The notes beneath the pieces were generated by a model. The model did no database searches and had not been told where the DNA came from. It saw only the letters and a list, made by a program, of their open reading frames with translations. The position numbers and the translations under genes are program-made. Below, piece after piece: positions 26,391-35,282 of a stretch of DNA of 64,000 bases. How positions within the stretch are numbered: position 1 is the first letter of the stretch; each line of letters starts with the position of its first letter. Source of the DNA: Brachybacterium squillarum M-6-3 (GTDB taxonomy: Bacteria; Actinomycetota; Actinomycetes; Actinomycetales; Dermabacteraceae); NCBI RefSeq assembly GCF_000225825.1, contig NZ_AGBX01000007.1, forward strand, positions 496,001 through 560,000, in the 5' to 3' direction.

Positions 26391-27617
26391 TCAGGCGGCG
26401 GCGCGGCGGGCGCCGCGGGCGACCGCCAGGGTCACGCCGATCGCGCCGAGGGTGGCCAGCAGCAGCAGCACGATGCCGAGGGAGTAGCTGCCGGTGGCGT
26501 TGTGCACGGCGGACATCACCAGCGGCGGCACGAATCCGCCCAGGCCGCCGGCGGCGCCGACGAAGCCGGTCACGGAGCCCACCACGGAGGGGTCGCTGGT
26601 GGCGGCGACCAGGGCGAACACGGCCCCGGTGCCGAGCCCCAGCCCGATCGCCATGATCAGGAAGGACAGGGTGCCGACGGGCATCAGGGCGGGGTGGAAG
26701 ATCAGCACGATCGCGCCGAGGGAGACCAGGGCGTAGGCGATCAGCAGCGTGGTGGTGGGGCCGAGCCGGTCGGAGAGCACGCCGCCGGTGGGGCGCATCA
26801 GCACCGCGACGATCACGAAGCCGGCCATGCGGAAGGAGGCGTCGGCCGGCTCGAGCCCGTACCAGGTCTGCAGCATTGTCGGCAGGAACACCGAGAAGGC
26901 GACGTAGCCGCCGAAGGCGAGGGCGTAGAGGTAGCAGGCCTGCCAGGTGATGGTGAGCTTCATCGTGGCCACGGACTGCTCGACGACGTTGCGCGTCGAC
27001 GGCTTCCAGCTCGGCGAGGTGGGCATCAGCAGCCAGCCGACGACCGCGAAGGCGAGCAGCGCGATGGAGGTGGCGATGAAGGGGGCGAGGTTGCCGACGT
27101 TGTTCACCAGCGGCACGGTGGTGAAGGCGCTGATGGCGGTGCCGCCCATGCCGGCGCCGTAGATGCCGGTGGCCATGCCGCGCTTGGCGGGTGGGAACCA
27201 GGAGTTCACGTAGGGGATGCCGATGGCGAAAGTGGTCCCGGAGATCCCGAGGAAGAAGCCGCCCACGATCAGGGTGGCGTAGGTGTACTGGCCGACGACC
27301 CCCAGGAACAGCACCGGGATCACGGTGATCACGGAGATCAGGGGCAGCATCAGGCGGCCGCCGTAGCGGTCCGTGAGGGCGCCGATCGGGATCCGGCCCA
27401 GGGAGCCGACCAGCACGGGGATGGCGACGATGAGGGCGGCGTCGGCGGCGAGCCCGCGCTCGACGAAGATCGGGCCGAGGGGGCTGAGCAGTGCCCAGGC
27501 CCAGAAGTTCAGGGCGAAGCCGAGGGTGGCGAGGATCAGCGCACGGTAGGCGCCGGGGGCGACCTGCGAGCCGGCGGGGGCGGCTGCGGCGGAGCGGGGA
27601 GAGGGGGATGCGGACAT
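26391..27617 (-). CDS. narK: nitrate/nitrite MFS transporter
   Basis: 408-residue membrane protein with 12 predicted helices. The signature FALNFWAWALLSPLGP near the N-terminus and GLGGFVPP in the second half match the NarK/NasA group of nitrate importers or nitrate/nitrite antiporters. First gene of the nar operon; the upstream spacer (27618-27835) should hold the operon promoter, where the AT-rich stretch 27656-27670 (TTGCGTTATTTTGC) stands out, but I see no clear FNR or NarL box. Confidence 0.95.
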   Translation of the reverse strand: MSASPSPRSAAAAPAGSQVAPGAYRALILATLGFALNFWAWALLSPLGPIFVERGLAADAALIVAIPVLVGSLGRIPIGALTDRYGGRLMLPLISVITVIPVLFLGVVGQYTYATLIVGGFFLGISGTTFAIGIPYVNSWFPPAKRGMATGIYGAGMGGTAISAFTTVPLVNNVGNLAPFIATSIALLAFAVVGWLLMPTSPSWKPSTRNVVEQSVATMKLTITWQACYLYALAFGGYVAFSVFLPTMLQTWYGLEPADASFRMAGFVIVAVLMRPTGGVLSDRLGPTTTLLIAYALVSLGAIVLIFHPALMPVGTLSFLIMAIGLGLGTGAVFALVAATSDPSVVGSVTGFVGAAGGLGGFVPPLVMSAVHNATGSYSLGIVLLLLATLGAIGVTLAVARGARRAAA

Positions 27618-27835
27618 CGACGTCCTCCGGGTCGGGATTTCCGGCCCCCGCGCCTTGCGTTATTTTGCCTGGTGGGAAGCCCGTTGGCCCCCTCAGTCTC
27701 GGATCCGCGGTGATCCGCACCACGGGACGAAAGACCCGCTTCGGACGGCCCCGTGCGGGCGCGCCGGGGTCGCCAGGGCCGCTCCCCCGGCGTGTCAGGC
27801 ACGGGATTCAGGCGCCGCGACGCCTGGGGCGACGC

Positions 27836-28378
27836 TCAGACGTCCTCGAGCTCGATCTCCACCATCAGGTCGGCGGCGATGGCCTCGAGGGCCTCGCGCA
27901 CGGCGGGCTCGTCGGCGGCGTCCAGACGCAGCGCGGCCTCCGCCTCGAAGAGCATGCCGCCGCCCTCGGGTGCCTCGCGGCGGCGCGAGTGCAGGGTCTC
28001 GATGGTGGCGCCGCGGGTGGTGAGCGCGGTGGCGACCTCGCGGACCATGCCGGGGCGGTCCTGGCCCAGCAGGTGCAGGGACCAAGCGGTGCCGCTGCCG
28101 GTGCGGGGCGCCGCGTCGTCGCTCGCGTCCCCGGTGCTCTCGGCGGGACGGGCCTCGACCTGCAGGCCCACCTCCCGGGCGAGCGCCGGCAGGGCGTCAA
28201 GGAAGGCGTCGGCGCGCTCGGCGGGGATCTCCACTACCACGACGCCCGCGAACTGTCCGGCCAGCAGCGCGAGCTGGCTGTCCACCCAGTGGCCGCCGTG
28301 CTCGTCGACGGCGGTGGCCAGGGAGGAGACCAGGCCGGGGCGGTCCTCGCCGATCGCCGAGAGGATGAAGGTCTGCAT
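27836..28378 (-). CDS. tandem ACT-domain protein (GcvR-like)
   Basis: 180 residues with two ACT domains: residues 1-75 begin FILSAIGEDRPGLVSSLA, and about 95-175 begin LHLLGQDRPGMVREVA. This layout matches GcvR-type amino-acid-sensing proteins. No DNA-binding domain is present, so any regulation would be through partner proteins. It is the last gene after cimA (41-base gap, TAGGAG ribosome site), suggesting it senses an amino acid made by this cluster. Ligand unknown. Confidence 0.85.
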   Translation of the reverse strand: MQTFILSAIGEDRPGLVSSLATAVDEHGGHWVDSQLALLAGQFAGVVVVEIPAERADAFLDALPALAREVGLQVEARPAESTGDASDDAAPRTGSGTAWSLHLLGQDRPGMVREVATALTTRGATIETLHSRRREAPEGGGMLFEAEAALRLDAADEPAVREALEAIAADLMVEIELEDV

Positions 28379-28419
28379 GTCTCGCTCCTAGCTCAGGGGA
28401 TGCCGGGTGGGGCGCGGGG

Positions 28420-30060
28420 TCAGGCCGCAGCTTTGTAGAGGCCGTAGGTGTAGGCGTCGACGATGGCCTCCCAGGAGGCCTCGATGATGTTCGGTCCCAC
28501 GCCGACGGTCTGGAACTCCTGGCCGGCACCGGCGGTGCGCACGAGCACCCGGGTGGTGGCGTCGGTGCCGTGGTGGGCGTCGAGGATGCGCACCTTGAAG
28601 TCGCGCAGCTCCAGCTCGTCGATCAGCGGGAAGCGTTCGCGCAGGGCGCCGCGCAGGGCGGTGTCCAGGGCGTTGACGGGGCCGTTGCCCTCGGCGATGG
28701 CGACCGCGCGCGAGAGGCCGTCGCCGTCGCCGTGCAGCTTGACGGTGGCCTCGGTCTCCAGGGTGCCGTCGCGCAGCTGGTGGGAGGTGGCCCGCCAGGA
28801 CTCGACCTCGAAGAAGCGCGGCAGGCGGCCCATCTCGTCCAGCAGCAGCAGCTCGAAGGAGGCGTCGGCGGCCTCGTAGGAGTACCCGGCGGCCTCCCGC
28901 TGCTTGACGGTGCCGGCGAGGCGGCTGAGCAGGTTCTTCTCCCCCGTCAGGTCGAAGCCGAGCTCGCGTCCCTTCAGCTCCATGGAGGCACGGCCGGCCA
29001 TGTCGGAGATGATCATCCGCATGTCGTTGCCCACCCGGCGCGGATCGATCTGCTGGTACAGGTCGGGGTCCACCCGGATGGCGCTGGCGTGTAGTCCCGC
29101 CTTGTGGGCGAAGGCGCTGGTGCCGACGTAGGGCGCACGGGTGGTGACCGGCATGTTCACGATCTCGCCGATGGCGTGGGCGATGCGGGTGGCCTCCCCC
29201 AGCGTCTCGGCGGGCACCAGGTCCATGCCCATCTTCAGCTGCAGGTCGGCGAGCATCGTCACCAGGTCGGCGTTGCCGGTGCGCTCGCCGTAGCCGTTCA
29301 CGCAGCCCTGCACGTGGTCGATGCCGGCGCGCACCGCGGTCAGCGCGTTGGCGACGGCACAGCCGGAGTCGTTGTGGGTGTGGGCGCCGAGCCGCGCCCC
29401 GGCGTGCCCGGCGGCGTCCAGGCGCGCCCGGAGGTCGGCGACGATCTCGGCGACCTGATGCGGGAGCATCCCGCCGTTGGTGTCGCAGAGGATCACCACC
29501 TCGGCGCCGGCGGCGAAGGCCTCGGCGACGACGGCCGCGGAGTGCTCGGGGTCGTCGAGGAAGCCGTCGAAGAAATGCTCGGCGTCCACGAAGACCTCGC
29601 GGCCGTGGGCGCGCAGGTGCTCCACGGTGTCGCGGACCATCGCCAGGTTCTCCTCGGCGGTGGTGCGCAGGGCACCGACGACGTGGCGCAGGTCCGACTT
29701 GGCGACCAGGGTGACGGTGGGGGCGCCGGAGTCCAGCAGGGCGCGGACCTGCTCGTCCTCGGCGACGGCCACCCCGGCCTTCCGGGTGGCGCCGAAGGCG
29801 GCCAGGCGCGCGGTCCCGAGGCTCAGCTCCCGCTGGGCGCGGGCGAAGAACTCGGTGTCGCGGGGCACGGCCCCGGGCCAGCCGCCCTCGATGTAGGTGA
29901 CGCCCAGCTCGTCCAGCAGCCGGGCCACGGCCAGCTTGTCGGCCACGGAGAGGGTCAGGCCCTCCTGCTGGGAGCCGTCGCGCAGCGTGGTGTCGTAGAG
30001 GTGGAAGCCGGGGATCGGGGTGCTGGCGGGGACGGCGGCGGCCTCGCGCGGGGTGCTCAT
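28420..30060 (-). CDS. cimA: (R)-citramalate synthase
   Basis: Condenses pyruvate and acetyl-CoA to citramalate, giving a threonine-independent route to 2-oxobutyrate and isoleucine. 546 residues. The HMGL-like TIM barrel opens with YDTTLRDGSQQEG and has the metal-binding HTHNDSGCAVAN; the C-terminal LeuA-type regulatory domain (about 400-546) is present. The family can be told from 2-isopropylmalate synthase by overall layout, and LeuB/LeuCD elsewhere in the window would complete the pathway. It starts 7 bases after ilvE with no strong ribosome site, so it is likely coupled. Confidence 0.93.
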   Translation of the reverse strand: MSTPREAAAVPASTPIPGFHLYDTTLRDGSQQEGLTLSVADKLAVARLLDELGVTYIEGGWPGAVPRDTEFFARAQRELSLGTARLAAFGATRKAGVAVAEDEQVRALLDSGAPTVTLVAKSDLRHVVGALRTTAEENLAMVRDTVEHLRAHGREVFVDAEHFFDGFLDDPEHSAAVVAEAFAAGAEVVILCDTNGGMLPHQVAEIVADLRARLDAAGHAGARLGAHTHNDSGCAVANALTAVRAGIDHVQGCVNGYGERTGNADLVTMLADLQLKMGMDLVPAETLGEATRIAHAIGEIVNMPVTTRAPYVGTSAFAHKAGLHASAIRVDPDLYQQIDPRRVGNDMRMIISDMAGRASMELKGRELGFDLTGEKNLLSRLAGTVKQREAAGYSYEAADASFELLLLDEMGRLPRFFEVESWRATSHQLRDGTLETEATVKLHGDGDGLSRAVAIAEGNGPVNALDTALRGALRERFPLIDELELRDFKVRILDAHHGTDATTRVLVRTAGAGQEFQTVGVGPNIIEASWEAIVDAYTYGLYKAAA

Positions 30061-30067
30061 GGGGTGA

Positions 30068-31159
30068 TCAGGCCAATCGGGTGAGCCAGCCGTGGCGGTC
30101 CGGGATCCGCCCGTACTGGATGTCGGTGAGTTCCTGGCGCAGGGAGAGGGTGGTGGCCCCGGAGCCTCCGTCGCCGATGGTCCAGCTGCCGCCGCGGGCG
30201 CGCAGCTCGCCGATGGGCGTGATCACCGCGGCGGTGCCGGCGGCGAACATCTCGGTGATGGTGCCCTCCGCGATCTGCTCGACGACCTCGCTGGCGACCA
30301 GGCGCTGCTCGACGGGCTCGAGGCCGCGGTCGGCGGCGAGCTGCAGGATCGACTCGCGGGTGACGCCCTCGAGGATCGAGCCGGTCAACGAGGGGGTGAG
30401 CAGACGGCCGTCGGAGGTGACGGCGAAGACGTTCATCCCGGAGAGCTCGTCGATGCAGGTGTGCGTCTCGGAGTCCAGGAACATGACCTCGTCGGCGCCG
30501 TGCTCGGCGGCCTCGGCCTTGCCCTGCAGGGAGGAGGCGTAGTTGCCGCCGCACTTGGCGGCGCCGGTGCCGCCGGTGCCGGCGCGCGCGAACTCGTCGG
30601 TGATCCACACGACCAGGGGCTGCACGCCGCGCGGGAAGTAGGCGCCGGCCGGGGAGGCGATCACGTAGTAGTCCACGGTCTTCGCGGCCCGGACCCCGAG
30701 GAAGTCCTCGTTGGCGAACATGAAGGGCCGCAGGTAGAGGGACGCCTCGCCGGTGGGCTCGGGCACCCAGGGCTCATCGGCGGCGGCGACGGCGCGCAGG
30801 GAGGCCAGGAAGTCCTCGGTGGGCAGCTCGGGCAGGGCCAGGCGGCGGGCGGAGCGCTGCAGGCGGGCGGCGTTGCGCTCGGGCCGGAAGGTCCAGATGG
30901 AGCCGTCGGCGTGGCGGAACGCCTTGAGGCCCTCGAAGATCTCCTGGGCGTAGTGCAGCACCGCGGAGGCCGGCGAGAGGGTGATCGGGCCGTAGGGGAT
31001 CAGCGCGTCCTCGCCCCAGCCGGTCCCGGCGTGCCAGCGGGCGAACGCCATGAAGTCGGTGAAGTGCTGGCCGAAGCCCGGGGCGGCGAGGATCGCGGCC
31101 CGGTCCTCGTCGCTCACGCGACGGTCGGTGGTGGCGGGGGTGAAGCTCAGCGCGCTCAT
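30068..31159 (-). CDS. ilvE: branched-chain amino acid aminotransferase
   Basis: PLP fold-type IV transaminase, last step of Val, Leu and Ile synthesis. 363 residues. The PLP lysine lies in AAKCGGNYASS; EVMFLDSETHTCIDELSGMN and the ITPIGEL segment are also typical. Ribosome site AGGAG before the ATG. Lies between leuB and cimA in the serA-leuB-ilvE-cimA unit. Confidence 0.97.
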   Translation of the reverse strand: MSALSFTPATTDRRVSDEDRAAILAAPGFGQHFTDFMAFARWHAGTGWGEDALIPYGPITLSPASAVLHYAQEIFEGLKAFRHADGSIWTFRPERNAARLQRSARRLALPELPTEDFLASLRAVAAADEPWVPEPTGEASLYLRPFMFANEDFLGVRAAKTVDYYVIASPAGAYFPRGVQPLVVWITDEFARAGTGGTGAAKCGGNYASSLQGKAEAAEHGADEVMFLDSETHTCIDELSGMNVFAVTSDGRLLTPSLTGSILEGVTRESILQLAADRGLEPVEQRLVASEVVEQIAEGTITEMFAAGTAAVITPIGELRARGGSWTIGDGGSGATTLSLRQELTDIQYGRIPDRHGWLTRLA

Positions 31160-31199
31160 GTCGGTCTCCTGGGGAGGGGTTCTGGGGGAAGCCTACGGG

Positions 31200-32255
31200 T
31201 CAGCGGGCGGCGACGGCGGCCACCAGGGCGTCGCCGATGGCGACGGTGCCGCGCTGGCCGAGCTCCCCGCGGGCGGCGAGGTCGGCGTCGACGGCGTCCC
31301 GCACCCGCTGGGCGGCGGCGGTGTGGCCGAGGTGGTCCAGCAGCAGGGCCACGGAGAGCACGGTGGCGGTGGGGTCGGCGAGGTCCTTCCCGGCGATGTC
31401 GGGGGCGGAGCCGTGCACGGGCTCGAACATCGAGGGGAAGGCGCCGGTGGGGTTGATGTTGCCGCTGGCGGCGAGGCCGATGCCGCCGCCGATGGCCCCC
31501 GCGAGGTCGGTGACGATGTCGCCGAAGAGGTTGTCGGTGACGATCACGTCGAAGCGGGAGGGGTCCTGCACCAGGTAGATCATCATCGCGTCGACGTGGG
31601 CGTAGGCCACATCGACGTCCGGGTACTCGGCGCCGACCTGCTCGACGATGCGGCGCCACAGGTGCCCGGCGTGGACCAGCACGTTGTGCTTGTGCACCAG
31701 GGTGAGGTGGCCGCGGCGGGCCTGGGCCTGCTCGAAGGCGAAGCGGACGACGCGCTCGACGCCGACGGCGGTGTTGAGGGAGACCTCGGTGGCGACCTCC
31801 AGCTCGGTACCGGTGCGCATCGAGCCGCCGTTGCCGACGTAGGGGCCCTCGGTGCCCTCGCGCACCACCAGGAAGTCGACGTCGCCGGGGTCGGCCAGCG
31901 GGGTCGGCACGCCCGGCAGCAGGCGGGTGGGGCGCAGGTTCACGAAGTGGTCGAAGCCGAAGCGGAGCTTCAGCAGCAGGCCGCGCTCGAGCACGCCCGA
32001 GGGCACGTCGGGGTCGCCGACGGCGCCGAGCAGGATCGCGTCGTGCTCGGCCAGGCGCGCGGCGTCCTCCTCGGTAAGGGTCTCCCCCGTGCGGTGCCAG
32101 CGGCCCGCGCCGAGGTCGTAGTCGGTGGTGGTGACCTCGATGCCCTCGGGCTCCAAGGCGGCGCGGAGCACCCGCAGGCCCTGCGGGACGACCTCGTGGC
32201 CGATGCCGTCGCCCTCGATGACGGCGAGGTTCAAGGGATCGGGGGTGGTGCTCAT
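31200..32255 (-). CDS. leuB: 3-isopropylmalate dehydrogenase
   Basis: NAD-dependent oxidative decarboxylase of leucine synthesis; the family or its relatives also act on 3-methylmalate in the citramalate route. 351 residues. Motifs include [11 protein letters not shown] at the N-terminus, [13 protein letters not shown] and [15 protein letters not shown]. The ATG at 32253-32255 is preferred to an in-frame start 24 codons upstream since the extra residues are Pro/Ala-rich and the family begins here. Confidence 0.96.
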   Translation of the reverse strand: MSTTPDPLNLAVIEGDGIGHEVVPQGLRVLRAALEPEGIEVTTTDYDLGAGRWHRTGETLTEEDAARLAEHDAILLGAVGDPDVPSGVLERGLLLKLRFGFDHFVNLRPTRLLPGVPTPLADPGDVDFLVVREGTEGPYVGNGGSMRTGTELEVATEVSLNTAVGVERVVRFAFEQAQARRGHLTLVHKHNVLVHAGHLWRRIVEQVGAEYPDVDVAYAHVDAMMIYLVQDPSRFDVIVTDNLFGDIVTDLAGAIGGGIGLAASGNINPTGAFPSMFEPVHGSAPDIAGKDLADPTATVLSVALLLDHLGHTAAAQRVRDAVDADLAARGELGQRGTVAIGDALVAAVAAR

Positions 32256-32344
32256 GGGGTGCTCCGGTTCTCCCGGCCGGGCCGGGCGGGTCGCTGCGAT
32301 GGGCTGGGGCGCCGCGGGGGCGCTCACGGGGTGGGTGGGGTCGC

Positions 32345-33949
32345 TCAGTAGACGAGGTCGACGGGGTGGATGGCGTGGGCGCCGATGGCCTCGCCGATCT
32401 CCTCGGAGAGCTCGCGGGGAGCGGCCTCGTCGAGGATGAGGACCACGAGGGCCTCGGCGCCGGGGGTGTTGCCGGCGCGGGAGACCTGCATGCCGGCGAT
32501 GTTCACGCCGGCCGCGCCGAGGCGGGCGCCGTACTGGCCGATCAGGCCGGGGCCGTCCTGGTAGCGGATCACCAGCAGGTGGTCGGCCAGGGCCAGGTCG
32601 AGCGAGTGGCCGTTGACCTCGACGAGCTTGTGCTCCTTGTCGACGCCGCTGAGGGTGCCGGAGACGGAGACGACGGTGCCGTCGCGCAGGGTGCCGCGCA
32701 GGGAGATGACGTTGCGGAAGCGCTCGCGGGTCTCGTCGGTCTCGAGCTGCACGCGGATGCCGCGCTCGTCGGCGAGGACGGGGGCGTTGACGTAGCTGAC
32801 CTGCTCGGCGACGGTGCCGCGGAACAGGCCGCGCAGGGCGGAGAGCTTCACGGCGGTGACGTCGCGGGTGGCGATCTCGCCGCGCACCAGGATGTCCAGC
32901 AGCTGCGGGGCCTCCCCCGCCAGGGCGGTGAAGAGCTGGCCGAGCCGGTCGGCGAGGCCGATGCCGGGGCGCACCAGGTCGTCGATGGCGCCGCCGGCGA
33001 CATTGACCGCGTCGGGGACCAGCTCACCGGCCAGGGCCAGGCGCACGGACTGGGCGACGGCCACGCCGGCCTTCTCCTGCGCCTCGGCGGTGGAGGCGCC
33101 CAGGTGCGGGGTGAGGGTGACGGAGTCCAGCTCCAGCAGCTTCGCGGCGGTCTCGGAGGACGCGGGCGGCTCCGAGGTGTACACGTCCAGGGCGGCGCCG
33201 GCGATCTGCTTGCTGACCAGCGCCTGGTAGAGCGCCTCCTCGTCGATGAGACCACCGCGCGCGGCGTTGACGACGTGCAGGGAGGGCTTGGCGACCGCGA
33301 ACTCCTCGGCGCCGATGATGCCGGTGGTCTCGGGGGTCTTGGGCATGTGCACGGTGACCACGTCGGACTCGCGCATCAGCTCGTCCAGCTCGACCACCCG
33401 GGCGCCGAGCTCGGCGGCGCGGGTGTGGTTGACGTAGGGGTCGTAGGCCAGCAGGTGCACGCCGAAGGGGGCGAGGCGCTCGGCGACGAGCTGGCCGATG
33501 CGGCCGAAGCCGACGATGCCGACGGTCTTGCCCAGCAGCTCCACGCCGGTGAGCTGCTTGCGCTCCCAGCGGCCGGCCTTCACGGAGGTGTCGGCGCGAC
33601 CGAGGTTGCGCAGCGAGGCCAGGATCAGGGCCACGGCCAGCTCGGCGGCGGAGACGATGTTCGAGGTGGGGGCGTTGATCACCATCGCGCCGGCCACGGT
33701 GGCGGCCTGCACGTCGACGTTGTCCAGACCCACGCCGGCGCGGGCGACGACCTTGAGGTTCCCGGCGGCGAACACCTCGGCGTCCACCTGGGTGGCGGAG
33801 CGCACCAGCAGTGCGTCGGCCTCGGCCACCGCGGCGAGCAGGGCGGCACGGTCGGTGCCGTCCACCTGGCGGACCTCGACGCCGGATCCCAGCACCTCGA
33901 CGGTGGCGGGCGAGAGCTCTTCGGCCAGCAGGACGACAGGACGGGTCAC
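32345..33949 (-). CDS. serA: D-3-phosphoglycerate dehydrogenase
   Basis: First step of serine synthesis. 534 residues with the four-part long form: substrate domain, Rossmann domain with [17 protein letters not shown], the intervening ASB domain (about 320-450) and a C-terminal ACT domain for serine feedback. Catalytic segments include [13 protein letters not shown] and TPHLGAST. I choose the GTG at 33947-33949, which has a GGAGGT site 7 bases away, over an in-frame GTG ten codons upstream with none. It heads the serA-leuB-ilvE-cimA unit; a possible -10 TATCCT lies at 34016-34021. Confidence 0.95.
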   Translation of the reverse strand: MTRPVVLLAEELSPATVEVLGSGVEVRQVDGTDRAALLAAVAEADALLVRSATQVDAEVFAAGNLKVVARAGVGLDNVDVQAATVAGAMVINAPTSNIVSAAELAVALILASLRNLGRADTSVKAGRWERKQLTGVELLGKTVGIVGFGRIGQLVAERLAPFGVHLLAYDPYVNHTRAAELGARVVELDELMRESDVVTVHMPKTPETTGIIGAEEFAVAKPSLHVVNAARGGLIDEEALYQALVSKQIAGAALDVYTSEPPASSETAAKLLELDSVTLTPHLGASTAEAQEKAGVAVAQSVRLALAGELVPDAVNVAGGAIDDLVRPGIGLADRLGQLFTALAGEAPQLLDILVRGEIATRDVTAVKLSALRGLFRGTVAEQVSYVNAPVLADERGIRVQLETDETRERFRNVISLRGTLRDGTVVSVSGTLSGVDKEHKLVEVNGHSLDLALADHLLVIRYQDGPGLIGQYGARLGAAGVNIAGMQVSRAGNTPGAEALVVLILDEAAPRELSEEIGEAIGAHAIHPVDLVY

Positions 33950-34278
33950 GGGGGCTACCTCCACAGGAGCGCTGTTCACAGGGCGATCAGACGAGGGCTC
34001 ACCGAGCCCCGCTCAAGGATACGACCGTGTCCGCCATGCGGGCTCTGTGCTCACGATGCGGGCGTTGATTACACCCCACGGCCGGGCACACACCCTGTTC
34101 GTGGACACGCTGATCCCGGCGCCTGCCAGCACCTGCTGGGGAAGCAAGATGAGACGCAAGCATGAGCCCCGGTGAACCCGACGCACCTCCACGCCTTGAC
34201 CCAGTCGGCCCCCGGCTAGGATGAACCTGTCCGCGTGCACCTGTCGGACGCAGCTCGCTCACTGAGAGGAGGCCCCGC
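33950..34278. other. 329-base spacer: serA upstream region and left edge of insert
   Basis: Divergent spacer. The serA-proximal part is GC rich, with a possible minus-strand -10 TATCCT at 34016-34021. From about 34060 the sequence becomes less GC rich. It contains a small palindrome CCAGCA-CC-TGCTGG (about 34126-34139) and the promoter of the AAA gene. I find no ORF, tRNA end or integrase, and no repeat of 10 or more bases shared with the right flank at 37854-37954. Confidence 0.6.
34196..34222 (+). promoter_or_regulatory. promoter of the AAA-protease operon
   Basis: -35 TTGACC (34196-34201) and -10 TAGGAT (34217-34222) with a slightly short spacer of 15 bases. Transcription would start near 34229, giving a 50-base leader with GAGAGGAGG at 34264-34272. 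Unlike many genes here it is not leaderless. Confidence 0.55.
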
Positions 34279-35280
34279 ATGGCGACCAAGGACCAGATGA
34301 AAGCTCTTGTGAAGAGCCACGCGGACGGCGATGACCCTCAGTTCTACGCCGTTGCAATGCAGGTTGCAGCCAAGGCCGCGCGGACCGGGCAGGAAAAGTT
34401 CGCGCAAGAGCTTCGGGACCTTGTTAACGACTTGCGTGAGAGCGCCGACAACAAGGCTCAGGTCGCGTCGATCTTGCCGTTAACAAAGCCCAGGGGCGAG
34501 CTCGGCGCTCTTCTCAACGTGTCATACCCTGACTCGCGCCTCGGGGATCTCGTGCTTGCTGACAAGCTTGCCGAGCGACTGCAGCACGTCCTTCTGGAAC
34601 AGCGCCAGCGTGACGCGCTAGCGAAGCACGGCCTGACCCCAGCGCGCAGGGTGCTTCTCATCGGACCTCCGGGGACCGGCAAGACCTCGACTGCCAGAGT
34701 CATCGCGGGTGAACTCGGGCTGCCGTTGTTTTCGATCCGACTTGACACGGTTCTAACGAAGTTCATGGGTGAGACCGCAGCAAAATTGCGCCTCGTGTTC
34801 GATGCGCTCGCGGAGACTCGCGGAGTCTATCTCTTCGACGAAGTCGATGCGCTCGGTGGAGACCGGGCGGTGCAGAACGATGTGGGAGAGATCCGTCGAG
34901 TTCTGAACTCATTCCTCCAGTTCCTCGAGGAAGACACCTCTGAAAGCATCATCATCGCGGCTACAAATTATCCGGAACTGCTAGATAATGCGCTGTTCCG
35001 TCGCTTCGACACCATGATGAACTTCGCACTTCCGGACGACACATCCGTGAAATCTGTGATCAAAAATCAATTATCGTCCTTCCAGGTCAGCAACCTCAGC
35101 TGGCCGCGGATCTTCCCTGCTGCCCTAGGGCTGAGCCACGCCGAGATCTCAACAGCGGCAGAGAACGCGGCGAAGCGGACCGTACTGAGCAACCGCACCC
35201 GAGTACGCACAGACGACCTCATCATTGCTCTTGAGGAGCGTCCCCGCCAAGGCCGTTCGTCCGAAGACACTCGTTCGTAA
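34279..35280 (+). CDS. classical AAA+ ATPase paired with S8 protease
   Basis: 333 residues, single AAA module. Residues 1-85 are a helical N-terminal region of unknown fold. Walker A GPPGTGKT (129-136), Walker B YLFDEVD (184-190), sensor 1 AATN (227-230) and arginine finger pair RR (241-242) are intact, and the C-terminal lid has GLSHAEIS. The segment KFMGET (161-166) fits the pore loop 1 of FtsH/spastin-type translocases, so it probably threads protein. No DNA-binding, nuclease or membrane part is seen. A strong GGAGG lies 6 bases before the ATG. The stop is 2 bases before the protease start. GC content and codon use differ clearly from neighbours. I infer an unfoldase feeding the partner protease; the biological role is unknown. 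Confidence 0.9.
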   Translation: MATKDQMKALVKSHADGDDPQFYAVAMQVAAKAARTGQEKFAQELRDLVNDLRESADNKAQVASILPLTKPRGELGALLNVSYPDSRLGDLVLADKLAERLQHVLLEQRQRDALAKHGLTPARRVLLIGPPGTGKTSTARVIAGELGLPLFSIRLDTVLTKFMGETAAKLRLVFDALAETRGVYLFDEVDALGGDRAVQNDVGEIRRVLNSFLQFLEEDTSESIIIAATNYPELLDNALFRRFDTMMNFALPDDTSVKSVIKNQLSSFQVSNLSWPRIFPAALGLSHAEISTAAENAAKRTVLSNRTRVRTDDLIIALEERPRQGRSSEDTRS

Positions 35281-35282
35281 GC

